64,000 nucleotides of DNA. It comes from Paenibacillus sp. FJAT-29882. Lineage in GTDB: Bacteria > Bacillota > Bacilli > Bacillales > DSM-1321. How positions within the stretch are numbered: position 1 is the first letter of the stretch; the number at the start of each line of letters is the position of its first letter. The position numbers were made by a program, and so were the translations under genes. The stretch covers positions 389,377 through 453,376 of the forward strand of contig NZ_LMVB01000001.1 of NCBI RefSeq assembly GCF_001510645.1, given 5' to 3'. Below are positions 8,286-16,318 of the stretch, one piece after another. The notes under the pieces were generated by a model. That model did no database searches. It was given only the letters and a program-made list of their open reading frames with translations, and was not told where the DNA came from.

Positions 8286-8596
8286 TGCATTGGGCAGCAG
8301 TGATTTTGGCAGGCAGTCTAGAAATTTTTGGTGTGATCAATATGAAGCGCTTGGCAATGAAGAAATGGGATGCGGCGCTTTATCTAATTCTATCGTTTGG
8401 TGTCAGTTTTATGCTGTTATCTTATGCAATGACTGAGCTTCCTATGGGGACAGCCTATGCAGTTTGGACGGGAATAGGTACAGTCGGAGCGGCTTTAGTT
8501 GGGATGTTCTTATACGGTGAAGCAAGAGAATGGAAGCGACTAGCATGTATCGCATTGATTCTCAGCTCGGCCGTTGGTTTGAAGCTTATTTCTTAA
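8285..8596 (+). CDS. yvdR: SMR subunit, partner of the preceding gene
   Basis: 103 residues, four membrane helices. The conserved glutamate is in helix 1 (GSLEIFGVINMKRLA) and GTAYAVWTGIGTVGAALVG is in helix 3. It starts within the preceding stop codon (TAATG), so the two subunits are made in step, as expected for an obligate heterodimer. An intrinsic terminator follows immediately, closing the operon. Confidence 0.88.
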   Translation: MHWAAVILAGSLEIFGVINMKRLAMKKWDAALYLILSFGVSFMLLSYAMTELPMGTAYAVWTGIGTVGAALVGMFLYGEAREWKRLACIALILSSAVGLKLIS

Positions 8597-8600
8597 AGAA

Positions 8601-8627
8601 AAATCTGTCGATTAGGCAGATTTTTTT
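8601..8627 (+). terminator. Terminator of the TetR-SMR operon
   Basis: AAATCTG and CAGATTT arms, a nine-base loop and a run of seven T, starting about five bases after the last stop codon. Confidence 0.8.
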
Positions 8628-8688
8628 AGGTTGAGCATAAAAATGACTATTATGTTAGGGATGGATGATCAGTATATGGTTAATACAA

Positions 8689-8843
8689 GTGCGTATTCAA
8701 AAAAGAGCCGAGAAGTTTTGCGAGCAGACATCTAAAATCTTTCGCGAATGCAGTAACGTTTGGAACCGGGCCTGCATAGGATGTGCTGATTTCCGTTTTG
8801 CGCACAAGGCGTACGCGATTTTAACAGAAGGTCATTTTTGAAA
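8689..8843. repeat. Approximately 155-bp dispersed repeat, bcr1-like (copy 1, degenerate)
   Basis: It shares blocks with the copy at 32989-33134: GTGCGT.TTCAAAAA at the left, GCCGAGAAGTT and ATGCAGTAACG inside, and TTTTTGAA at the right, giving inverted ends. Length and layout recall the bcr1 repeats of the Bacillus cereus group; this is not verified. The rest of 8628-8984 shows no gene. Confidence 0.55.
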
Positions 8844-8984
8844 AACCTTTACAATAAAGCATCACAAGGTCTAGGTGTAAATGGATACGGTCATATAGGT
8901 GAATAGAATGAAAGACAGAAGTAGTATTGCTAATTTTATAAATATTTAGTAATATTTTTTAGAGTAAGCTCGTACAGGAGGATC

Positions 8985-9287
8985 ATGATGCGAATCGTAT
9001 TAGAGCTTATCCGAATTATGGCGATATTTCTTATTCTAGGAACCATACTTGGCCAAATAATCAAGTTTGTTTTCGTATCCATTGGTTTACATACGGATCA
9101 ATATGATTGGCTTTGCGTGATAGCCATCTACATGTCTCTATTTGTGTTATACCGAGATAAGCTACAATTTTCTGGTTGGTACAAAGGGAAGGCGAGAGAA
9201 AAACTACCGATTCACATTTCTCAGCTAATGCTTGCTACAGCAATTTTGTTAATTGTTTTAACACCGGTGTTCAGTTTGTTGATGTAA
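8985..9287 (+). CDS. Small membrane protein of unknown function
   Basis: 100 residues with three predicted membrane helices (about 8-33, 42-58 and 80-99) and a charged loop (YRDKLQFSGWYKGKAREKL). An AGGAGG site lies close upstream of tandem ATG codons; the second ATG (8988) is equally possible. It stands alone, followed by a terminator. I do not recognise the family. Confidence 0.65.
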   Translation: MMRIVLELIRIMAIFLILGTILGQIIKFVFVSIGLHTDQYDWLCVIAIYMSLFVLYRDKLQFSGWYKGKAREKLPIHISQLMLATAILLIVLTPVFSLLM

Positions 9288-9309
9288 TTGAATATTTGAT
9301 ATGAAAATA

Positions 9310-9340
9310 GCCCGCAATCTTTATAGATTGTGGGTATTTT
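9310..9340 (+). terminator. Probable terminator
   Basis: Hairpin CCCGCAATC-TTTATA-GATTGTGGG followed by TATTTT, after the small membrane protein gene. Confidence 0.6.
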
Positions 9341-9511
9341 CGGTCTTATATCCCATTAGACATAGGCTTTTTTCATTTATTATAATGGAGTATAGAGATA
9401 ACTGAGGCTTTAGGATGATTAAACATCCATATGAATTTATCGTGAAGTAACAAAATTACAGCTTTCTGATTGAATTAGAAGACGAATATTTTGAATAAAG
9501 GGTGGATAGGA

Positions 9512-10426
9512 TTGGAAGATCATTTACCGAAATTTGTATTGGATTGGGTGTTGAAGTCTGTAAATCCTCAGGCTAGCGTTGTATCCGTTCAACGACTTCC
9601 TGGGAGTACTTCATCAAGAATTTACTGTATTTCTCTCTGTAATGAAAGGAATATAGAGAAATATGTTTTACGCCAGATTGATGATCGCGAATGGCTTCAT
9701 GAAGAACCTGACCTTGCCTATCATGAAGCAGAAAGTCTGCGTCTTGCCTTACATTTGGATATTAAAACACCAGAAATAATTGCATGGGATGAAACAGGCA
9801 ATTCTTGCGGAGTACCTTCAGTGTTGATGACAAAGCTAGATGGGGATGTGGAGTTAACCCCGAAATGTATGGACAACTGGTTGAATGGCTTGGCAGAGAC
9901 ACTATCAACGATTCACATGTTAGAAGGCGTTGATTTCCCTTGGGATTATTATACATATAATGACATATCAACATTAGATATTCCGGCATGGTCAGACTAT
10001 CCTGATGCATGGGGCGAAGTAATTAGAATTGTGCGAGGATTTCGGCCAGAGGAAAAGTTATGCTTCATTCACCGAGATTATCATCCAGCAAACGTTCTTT
10101 GGAGTCAAAACAAAGTCGGTGGAGTTGTTGACTGGGTGAACGCGTGCTTGGGACCAGCTGGGGTTGATGTGGGACATTGTCGCCTTAACCTTGCACAACT
10201 GTTTAACGTTGCCACGGCCGATCAATTTCTAACTGCTTATCAGCATTATGCGGGTTCAGCTTTTCGCTATGATTCATATTGGGATCTAGTTTCCTTGATT
10301 GATATTCTTTTTGGACCGCCAACAGTTTATCCTGGTTGGGCAGCTTTTGGCGTAACTGGATTGACGGATGAAATGATGAAAGAAAGGTTGGATGCATATT
10401 TGTTAAGTATCTTAAGAAAAATTTAA
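9512..10426 (+). CDS. Aminoglycoside phosphotransferase (APH)-fold kinase
   Basis: About 304 residues. It carries the APH catalytic loop HRDYHPANVLW (Asp base, Asn metal ligand) and the second metal-binding block VVDWVNACLGPAGVDVGHCR. An N-terminal lobe has VLRQID and a helix glutamate. Such enzymes phosphorylate small hydroxylated substrates such as antibiotics, choline, homoserine or sugars; the substrate is not evident. I placed the start at TTG 9512, seven bases after GGGTGGATAGGA; an in-frame TTG at 9491 has a weaker site. It is a single-gene unit with a terminator after it. Confidence 0.8.
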   Translation: MEDHLPKFVLDWVLKSVNPQASVVSVQRLPGSTSSRIYCISLCNERNIEKYVLRQIDDREWLHEEPDLAYHEAESLRLALHLDIKTPEIIAWDETGNSCGVPSVLMTKLDGDVELTPKCMDNWLNGLAETLSTIHMLEGVDFPWDYYTYNDISTLDIPAWSDYPDAWGEVIRIVRGFRPEEKLCFIHRDYHPANVLWSQNKVGGVVDWVNACLGPAGVDVGHCRLNLAQLFNVATADQFLTAYQHYAGSAFRYDSYWDLVSLIDILFGPPTVYPGWAAFGVTGLTDEMMKERLDAYLLSILRKI

Positions 10427-10441
10427 GGAATGTGAAAAGAA

Positions 10442-10482
10442 AGCTGTGACAGTAAACATTGAACTTGTCGCAGCTTTTTATT
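10442..10482 (+). terminator. Terminator of the APH-fold kinase gene
   Basis: AGCTGTGACAG pairs with CTTGTCGCAGCT around an 11-base loop and is followed by TTTTTATT. Confidence 0.75.
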
Positions 10483-10550
10483 GTGCTTGCAAAAGAGAGG
10501 AAATAATCAGGATTAGTGGTTAATCAATTGATGTATTACCCTAACTAAAT

Positions 10551-10587
10551 ATATTACCTTGACTGTCATGGTAACTCGGTATATATT
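10551..10587 (+). promoter_or_regulatory. PadR-gene promoter with overlapping operator-like repeats
   Basis: TTGACT (10559-10564), a 17-base spacer and TATATT (10582-10587). Inverted arms ATATTACC (10551) and GGTATATAT (10578) bracket the promoter, with a further GTATTACC at 10533. This fits autorepression by the PadR protein encoded next. Confidence 0.6.
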
Positions 10588-10607
10588 ATACTCAAGGGGG
10601 TGAGCCT

Positions 10608-10937
10608 TTGGGAGATATTAAACTATCTTCTGATTTGCTTCGTGGTCATTCAGATACGATGATTTTAAAGCTGCTTTTAAGTGGTGATAAATATGGCTAT
10701 CAGATTAGTAAAATGATCTATGCGAATTCAGGTGAACAGTATGAATTAAAGGAAGCCACCATGTATTCAAGTTTAAAGAGAATGGAAAAAGAGGGAAGTA
10801 TAACGTCCTACTGGGGCAATGAAAATCAAGGTGGACGAAGGAAATATTACAAAATCACGGCAATTGGTGAAAACACATATGAACAAAATATAAAAAATTG
10901 GGAGCAGGCTAAACAGATTCTAGATGGTCTGCTTTGA
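10608..10937 (+). CDS. PadR-family transcriptional regulator
   Basis: 109 residues; a winged-helix PadR domain fills the protein. Key parts are DTMILKLLLSGDKYGYQISK at the N-terminus, ATMYSSLKRMEKEGSI (recognition helix) and the wing GGRRKYYKIT. The start is TTG 10608 behind AAGGGGGTGAG. PadR genes are often paired with a gene for a HAAS-domain membrane or signalling protein. Here the partner is the HAAS-like pentapeptide-repeat protein 16 bp downstream. Confidence 0.88.
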   Translation: MGDIKLSSDLLRGHSDTMILKLLLSGDKYGYQISKMIYANSGEQYELKEATMYSSLKRMEKEGSITSYWGNENQGGRRKYYKITAIGENTYEQNIKNWEQAKQILDGLL

Positions 10938-10953
10938 AAGGATGATTTAGAGG

Positions 10954-11673
10954 ATGCAAGAACAACTAAACAAGTACGTCCATAATATCTTTGCCCCTTA
11001 TCAAGAAGTGAAAACGGCGAAAGAGTTGGAAGAAGAGCTTTTGAATAATTTAAATGAGAAATTTAATGATTATAAAAAGAGTGGATACAGTGATGAGGAG
11101 GCTTATCAAATGACGATTAACTCGATTGGTGAAGTGTCGGAATTAATCGAATCCATCAACCTCCAGCAAACTGAACTTCAAAAAGCGATACAAATGGACT
11201 TCTCACGATCAAGTTTAGTGGATTCCGATTTTCGTTCAGTTTCCGTTCACGACGGTAAGTTTAACAGCAGTGATTTAAAAGGGTCCGATTTTTCCGATTC
11301 CGATTTAACGAATAGTACGTTTAAATCCAGTAATTTGGCAGATACCATTTTTGTGAATGTGAATCTAACAGAGACGCTTTTTAAAGCAGCTAATTTAAAG
11401 GGAGCGACGTTCAAAAATTGCGTCTATGAAAAAACCTTTTTCAAAACAAGCAATTTGGCGGGTCTGAATTTTGAAGGTGAGACGTTTGAGGGTACGGTAT
11501 TTGAAGGGTGTAACTTAAAAAAGGCATCGTTTAAACATAGTACGTTAAAAAACGTACAGTTCCGCTTATCCGATATAAAGAAAGCTGATTTCAGCGGCGC
11601 TACGATGGATAAATTGACGTATAATTTTTTGAAGGCAGGAAAAGCGGACCTTAGTAATGTAACGGTCGTTTAA
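10954..11673 (+). CDS. HAAS-like N-terminal domain fused to pentapeptide repeats
   Basis: 239 residues in two parts. Residues 1-70 form a helical region of the kind found in PadR-partner (HAAS/DUF1700-type) proteins: hydrophilic helices, EEAYQMTINSIGEVSELIESI. Residues about 80-235 are pentapeptide repeats of the A(D/N)LXX or S(D/N)FXX type (FSRSSLVDSDFRS ... NLKGATFKN ... DIKKADFSGAT), predicted to form a right-handed quadrilateral beta-helix. No membrane helix is seen, unlike most HAAS partners. The function is unknown. Pentapeptide proteins such as Qnr/MfpA mimic DNA, but nothing here proves that role. Confidence 0.8.
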   Translation: MQEQLNKYVHNIFAPYQEVKTAKELEEELLNNLNEKFNDYKKSGYSDEEAYQMTINSIGEVSELIESINLQQTELQKAIQMDFSRSSLVDSDFRSVSVHDGKFNSSDLKGSDFSDSDLTNSTFKSSNLADTIFVNVNLTETLFKAANLKGATFKNCVYEKTFFKTSNLAGLNFEGETFEGTVFEGCNLKKASFKHSTLKNVQFRLSDIKKADFSGATMDKLTYNFLKAGKADLSNVTVV

Positions 11674-11810
11674 GAATTTGGAATTGGAAACCGTTAATAT
11701 GATATGTAGCTCGCAAAGCGTTAAATCCGGTTCGTAAATCAGATGTCGGTTCAGAGAAGTGGGTGTACCACATCATAATTACGATTTTCGTTATAGATAG
11801 TACGTTAAAA

Positions 11811-11842
11811 GCAGTGAGAGTTGTCCATTCTCACTGCTGTTT
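11811..11842. terminator. Convergent terminator
   Basis: GCAGTGAGA-GTTGTCCAT-TCTCACTGC followed by TGTTTT, between the PadR operon and the minus-strand germination operon. The preceding 11674-11810 holds no gene. Confidence 0.75.
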
Positions 11843-11865
11843 TGCAATTTTTGATGAATCGACAC

Positions 11866-12945
11866 TTATTCCACCGCTCCACTTTCGAGAATATTCAATT
11901 TGACATTCACTTGAAAGGGGATATTTGGATATAATTTCTCCCATTCCTTCTTATCCCAGCTTCTCGTTCTTGTTCGTACTTGTTCACCAACTCCAAGCGG
12001 GTCGACATCAAGTTTCTGAAGTTTTACAATTAGTTTTTCAGCTCGTTTTTTTAATACATTTTCCATCTTCTTTTCAATTTTTCTGATCTCTTTTTTATCA
12101 ACCTTCTCACCAGTGAACTCTCGTAAAACCGCTTCTATGTTTAAATTAATTATGATAGGCGAATTGGTCATCGGTTCAGGGATGTTGTATGAAACTTTTG
12201 AGGAAATATTGTAGACGGACGCAAATAACTTTTCCCCTAATTTCGTTGAAAAGCCTTCTTTGTTAGAAGATTGTTCTACTAACATTTTAAAAATGACATT
12301 TTCATGCTCTTTTGTTTGATACACGAATTCCCCCTGATTAAATAGGGCGACACCAGTAATGATTGGATTCCCATTTTTAGGCTTGATTATTGGGAGAAAA
12401 GGGTCCATACCTTCTGCATTCTGCGCATATGAAAATAAATGCAGATTAGTTTTTGGGAGAATTCCGCTTTGGATATTATGCTCAATCGCATTTGATAAGT
12501 ATGTGCCTTTATCCACGTTACCGAACTGTTTGGTTAAGACCTCCTCAGCCTTGCCATCTACAATGGCTAAATACACGGTATTCCCGATAGAAGGATCGCG
12601 AATTAATGTATCTGTCATTCGCGTTAAATCATGTTTAGCAAGCTCCGTACTATATAAGATGACTTCTATTTTTCCACTGTAAATGGGTTTATCCGTTTGT
12701 TGATTCATTTTCTGTCTGACGTCTTTGCTCAAAGAAGAAGTCGCCGTAAAGGTAACATTATTTACTTTCTTATCCGGCATATAGTAAGGAATGACAGCGG
12801 TAGATGTAAAATGGTCTTTATCGATGTAATCATAACTGACGGCTGTTGCTATGTTAATTTCATTTAATACTGTAGGTTCGATATCCATACAACCTGAAAG
12901 AAATAAGCTTATAATCGAAGGTAGTACTATGGTTTTAATTCTCAT
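11866..12945 (-). CDS. Spore germinant receptor C subunit (GerAC family lipoprotein)
   Basis: 359 residues. A lipoprotein signal with lipobox SLFLSGC puts the modified cysteine at residue 19. It is followed by the GerAC domain (ATAVSYDYIDKD, SSLSKDVRQKMNQQTDKPIY), which ends KLNILESGAVE. The C subunit is anchored outside the spore inner membrane and assembles with the A and B subunits to sense germinants. It overlaps the B-subunit gene by 11 bases and is the last gene of the A-B-C operon. The paralog group cannot be assigned from sequence alone. Confidence 0.9.
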   Translation of the reverse strand: MRIKTIVLPSIISLFLSGCMDIEPTVLNEINIATAVSYDYIDKDHFTSTAVIPYYMPDKKVNNVTFTATSSLSKDVRQKMNQQTDKPIYSGKIEVILYSTELAKHDLTRMTDTLIRDPSIGNTVYLAIVDGKAEEVLTKQFGNVDKGTYLSNAIEHNIQSGILPKTNLHLFSYAQNAEGMDPFLPIIKPKNGNPIITGVALFNQGEFVYQTKEHENVIFKMLVEQSSNKEGFSTKLGEKLFASVYNISSKVSYNIPEPMTNSPIIINLNIEAVLREFTGEKVDKKEIRKIEKKMENVLKKRAEKLIVKLQKLDVDPLGVGEQVRTRTRSWDKKEWEKLYPNIPFQVNVKLNILESGAVE

Positions 12946-14026
12946 GCGTTTTTTTCCTTATTTTTGACATAATGTATGATAGACAAAGCAGGATAGGGAT
13001 ATAAACTGTATAAAGAATAAAGCCAACATAGGACATATAATCTTGAAAGGTATTGATAGTTTCACGATCTTTCAAAGCGATTGACATAACAATTAATATC
13101 ACTAGAAAAAGAATGGATATCCTGTTAGGTTCTACTTTAAATAGGATAGACGTTCCTTTCGTAGCTGCCCAAATAAATAGGCAAATATTAGGAAGGATAA
13201 AGATCACCCATGTTGCGATGCCGATATATTCAAACCGTTCTATAAAAGGAACTTCGACGATACTCCAAAAAGACAGTGTAGCCCATACATACCTGCTGAT
13301 TTGATTTTCGGAGTAAAATCCGATTGAAACAATCGTCAGTAATAAATACGATAGGAGTGATAAAATATTTGCCAGTTGCGCCCATTTATTTGCTTTTTTT
13401 TGATGCTTGATTAATGGGTAGAACATGAGTAAAGTCGAAAAGCCCATATAGCTAAGTGACATATCTCTCGTTGCCAAAGCTATTTCTTTATATGAGTGAT
13501 TCCATACTGGTAATAAGTTGCGAAAGTCTGTATATTCCAATGGGAAAAAGATTGTTAATATCAAATAAGAAGGAATGATGACGCCCAAAAAGCATATTCC
13601 AGTTAAAACTTGAAAACCTCCAGAAACTGTATAATAAATTAAGAGTGCAAAAACGATACTAAAAGTCATTACATTAATTTGTGGAAACATCCATGCCTGA
13701 ACAACTTCAACATAGGCTCGATAAACAGCAATCCCCATGAGCAGCCAATACGTGATCCAGATCATATTCAAAAAGCCACCTAGGACTTTTCCGAAAAGCT
13801 GAGTATGGATGCCCATCAAGTCCTGCTTCTGCGAATTTAGAAGAGTAAACATACACCAAATGATGATTGAGAACAGGAGTCCAGCAGCAATGACTGCAAT
13901 CCAGGCATCGTTTCCGGCTGATTTTATGATGAGTCTTTGAAAGCCCAGAACTCCTACCCCAATTTGTACTTTTAAAACGAGAAAGAAGACTAAGAATGGA
14001 GAAATTTGTTCATTTTTATTAATCAT
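12935..14026 (-). CDS. Spore germinant receptor B subunit (GerAB/APC-type permease)
   Basis: 363 residues with ten predicted membrane helices. The opening is typical of GerAB: NEQISPFLVFFLVLKVQIGVG. This subunit is related to amino-acid permeases and binds the germinant in the inner spore membrane. It is encoded between the A and C subunits with a 23-bp gap and an 11-bp overlap respectively. The first ATG is at 14026, with AAAAGGAGACTC upstream. Germinant identity is not predictable here. Confidence 0.9.
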   Translation of the reverse strand: MINKNEQISPFLVFFLVLKVQIGVGVLGFQRLIIKSAGNDAWIAVIAAGLLFSIIIWCMFTLLNSQKQDLMGIHTQLFGKVLGGFLNMIWITYWLLMGIAVYRAYVEVVQAWMFPQINVMTFSIVFALLIYYTVSGGFQVLTGICFLGVIIPSYLILTIFFPLEYTDFRNLLPVWNHSYKEIALATRDMSLSYMGFSTLLMFYPLIKHQKKANKWAQLANILSLLSYLLLTIVSIGFYSENQISRYVWATLSFWSIVEVPFIERFEYIGIATWVIFILPNICLFIWAATKGTSILFKVEPNRISILFLVILIVMSIALKDRETINTFQDYMSYVGFILYTVYIPILLCLSYIMSKIRKKTHEN

Positions 14027-14049
14027 ATGTGAATAGAGTCTCCTTTTAC

Positions 14050-15483
14050 TTAGTCTTTATGTTTTGGGGCAGGGCGTTTAGATAGAAATGAAAATGGCAG
14101 ACGGATAAGAGAATCCTTTAAGCTATGAAGCTTTGGCGGGTATAGTGGCTCAAGATAAGGTCTTCCTAGTGTCGTGATTCTTAACAAATGTATAAGCATA
14201 AAACAAAAGCTTATCGCAACACCTAAGATCCCAATATAATAAGCCATTAACAGAAATGGGAATCGGATGAGCCGAATCGTATTCCCCATTTGATAAACAG
14301 GTGTTGTAAAGGAAGCAAGAGCTGATAATGCTACAATAATTAATAGTACATTACTCGTTAAGCCCGCTTCGACCGAAGCTGTTCCTATGACGATACCACC
14401 AACGATACCAATGGTTTGTCCTACTTTGGTAGGTAGCCTCGCCCCTGCCTCACGGAGTAACTCAATCACCAATTCCAACACAAGTGCCTCTAGAATAGGA
14501 GGAAAAGGAATCCCGCTTCTTGAAATAACAAGCGTATTAATCAGATTTTTCGGCAATAATTCGTAGTGATAAGTTAGAATTGCTACATATATCGGTGTAA
14601 TTAAGATTGAGAATAATACAGCAAAAAATCGGACGAGACGAAAAAATGAAGCCATTGTCCAATTAAGAAAATAATCCTCGGAGGCAGTAAAAAATTCTAC
14701 CAATGTAGCAGGACCTATGAGTCCATGTGGTGCACCATCTACTAATATGACAAGCTTCCCTTCACCTAGCACGGCAGCTAAACGGTCTGGCCTTTCCGTA
14801 TCAATAAACTGTGGAAACGGCGAATTTTTTTTATCCGTAATCATTTGAGATATATAAGAACTATCAATAATCTGATTCACATCTAAATTCGTGATTCGTT
14901 GAATAACGGTGGAAACATTCTTTTTGTCACAAATTCCGTCAATATGAAGGACTGCCACTCTTGATTTTGATAATTTTCCTACAATTAACTCCTCCACCTT
15001 TAACTCTTGGATCGGCAATCTCTTTCTAATGAGATTCAAATTCGTATCGAGCGATTCTACAAGAGATTCTTTTGGTCCAATCACGCTAAACTCTACCTCA
15101 GGCAATGAAACAGTTCTGGACTTTTGTGAATCAGCTTTTATTAAAACGGCCTGATCATCTTTCCCTTCCATCGTTATTGAAATATAGCCGATTAATAAAT
15201 GATTTTGCATATCGTCTGGTTTCTGAGTGAAAAGTAAATTTTCAATTGGCAAGGCTTGAACAGCATTTTCAAGAGTGGACGAAGATTTATTTAAATAAGG
15301 AAGTAGGTCTCTATGTAAAATATCAGTGTCGATTAAAGTAGTAAAATAAGAAATACAGAGAGTATCACGCTCTAAGCCAAACATAAAGCTTGTAAAATCT
15401 TTTGACTCCTTTAGCTGCTGTATGGCTTCATTGAATTGAGGTGTTTGCGATTGATTGCTTTTTTGAAAGGGGAACTTTTTCAC
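14050..15483 (-). CDS. Spore germinant receptor A subunit (GerAA family)
   Basis: 477 residues. A hydrophilic N-terminal region of about 240 residues contains the GerA block RPDRLAAVLGEGKLVILVDG, followed by PHGLIGPATLVEFF. About five C-terminal membrane helices follow, with the conserved ISRSGIPFPPILEALVLELV region. It is the first gene of the receptor operon. Families of this type are normally expressed in the forespore under sigma-G; I could not identify a convincing sigma-G promoter upstream. The basic C-terminal tail (SFLSKRPAPKHKD) is usual. Confidence 0.92.
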   Translation of the reverse strand: MKKFPFQKSNQSQTPQFNEAIQQLKESKDFTSFMFGLERDTLCISYFTTLIDTDILHRDLLPYLNKSSSTLENAVQALPIENLLFTQKPDDMQNHLLIGYISITMEGKDDQAVLIKADSQKSRTVSLPEVEFSVIGPKESLVESLDTNLNLIRKRLPIQELKVEELIVGKLSKSRVAVLHIDGICDKKNVSTVIQRITNLDVNQIIDSSYISQMITDKKNSPFPQFIDTERPDRLAAVLGEGKLVILVDGAPHGLIGPATLVEFFTASEDYFLNWTMASFFRLVRFFAVLFSILITPIYVAILTYHYELLPKNLINTLVISRSGIPFPPILEALVLELVIELLREAGARLPTKVGQTIGIVGGIVIGTASVEAGLTSNVLLIIVALSALASFTTPVYQMGNTIRLIRFPFLLMAYYIGILGVAISFCFMLIHLLRITTLGRPYLEPLYPPKLHSLKDSLIRLPFSFLSKRPAPKHKD

Positions 15484-15595
15484 TTTTCGTCACCTCATAA
15501 TTCTTCGTTTGACATCTATTTTAAGCAAAGTGGAAATTATTATGCGTATTAGCTAAATTAGTCATCCTAGAATAGGCAAATCTCGTTAAAGAAAG

Positions 15596-15622
15596 GCTAG
15601 ACTTTGGTTTAGTCTTTTTTTG
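15596..15622 (+). terminator. Terminator-like hairpin upstream of a small ORF
   Basis: AGACT-TTGGTTT-AGTCT followed by eight T. No plus-strand gene precedes it, so it may end antisense transcription through the germination operon promoter region. Confidence 0.45.
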
Positions 15623-15715
15623 TTTTGAATTTTCTGAAATTTTATGTTAGTTTGTGTAAAATAATGTTAAAATAGTCGTAATGAGTTCAATCTATTTGTT
15701 TGGAGGTAAATCAAA

Positions 15716-15919
15716 ATGACAATTGTAGTTAAGCCAAAAATGTTGAAAGCTAGTAGCGTCAGAGCTATTAGTAAATTTGCTGCTTGGTGTTATCTTGAGT
15801 CATATCATATCGTTTCAGAAGAAGAGCTCGATGATATTTTTGACAACAAAGATGAAACATACATTAAAGAATTGTTATTACATGGTTTACAATCTAAAGG
15901 CTTACTGATAAAAGATTGA
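15716..15919 (+). CDS. Small hypothetical protein, 67 residues
   Basis: A strong ribosome binding site (TTGGAGGTAAATC) precedes ATG 15716. The product is soluble and acidic in its second half (SEEELDDIFDNKDETYIKELL). Its N-terminal half is basic and helical (KMLKASSVRAISKFAAWCYLE). It has no membrane segment and no partner gene, and I do not recognise it. An AT-rich TAAAAT near 15670 could be its -10 region. The following 15920-16007 has nothing else. Confidence 0.6.
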   Translation: MTIVVKPKMLKASSVRAISKFAAWCYLESYHIVSEEELDDIFDNKDETYIKELLLHGLQSKGLLIKD

Positions 15920-16007
15920 AAGATTACTAACTAAGCTGCAAATAGTCGGGAGAATGAATTGGTCATATTTACAACGAAAAATATTTTGTCTCATATTTCA
16001 ATTAGTA

Positions 16008-16036
16008 TTGCAACCGTCTTTCTAACCTGATAATAT
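16008..16036 (+). promoter_or_regulatory. Sigma-A promoter of the PyrR-type leader
   Basis: TTGCAA (16008-16013), a spacer of exactly 17 bases and TAATAT (16031-16036). Transcription would begin near 16043 and read into two attenuators before the MFS gene. Confidence 0.65.
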
Positions 16037-16061
16037 AAATATCAATATAATATTTCCTTTT

Positions 16062-16287
16062 AATACGGTCCAGAGAGGCCGAAAAGGGTGGCTTGATAGT
16101 CTTATATTTTTAAGTCTAACTTCGTGTATTCATGCCCTTTTGTCCTCTGTGACGGAAGGGCATTTATTTTTGTTTGAATAGCACCTCTTTTAAATAAAGT
16201 CCTGTGAGACTTGAAAAGAGAATGGAAGATTTTCTTGTAATTGATGAATTGCATATCCATTCCCTCAAAACATCAAGAGTTTTTTTA
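16062..16287 (+). promoter_or_regulatory. Leader with two PyrR-type binding loops and two terminators
   Basis: Loop 1 (16066-16081) reads CGGTCCAGAGAGGCCG and folds as a stem with a bulged U and an AGAGA loop. It matches the PyrR recognition pattern ARUCCNGNGAGGYU and is followed by GAAAAGGGTG. Terminator 1 is ATGCCCTT/AAGGGCAT (16131-16162) with TTATTTTTG. Loop 2 (16198-16211) reads AGTCCTGTGAGACT, with one mismatch. Terminator 2 pairs TTGATG (16241) with CATCAA (16271), then seven T. The order loop-terminator-loop-terminator copies the pyrimidine attenuators of Bacillus pyr operons, where UMP/UTP-loaded PyrR favours termination. Confidence 0.75.
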
Positions 16288-16318
16288 TGGCAAGAATAAT
16301 ACTGGAGGGTGGAACAAT

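Noticed and set aside
15920..16160. T-box or purine riboswitch in the MFS leader
   Set aside because: No T-box NNACC bulge or specifier features and no purine aptamer junction; the TCCAGAGAGG loops fit PyrR better.
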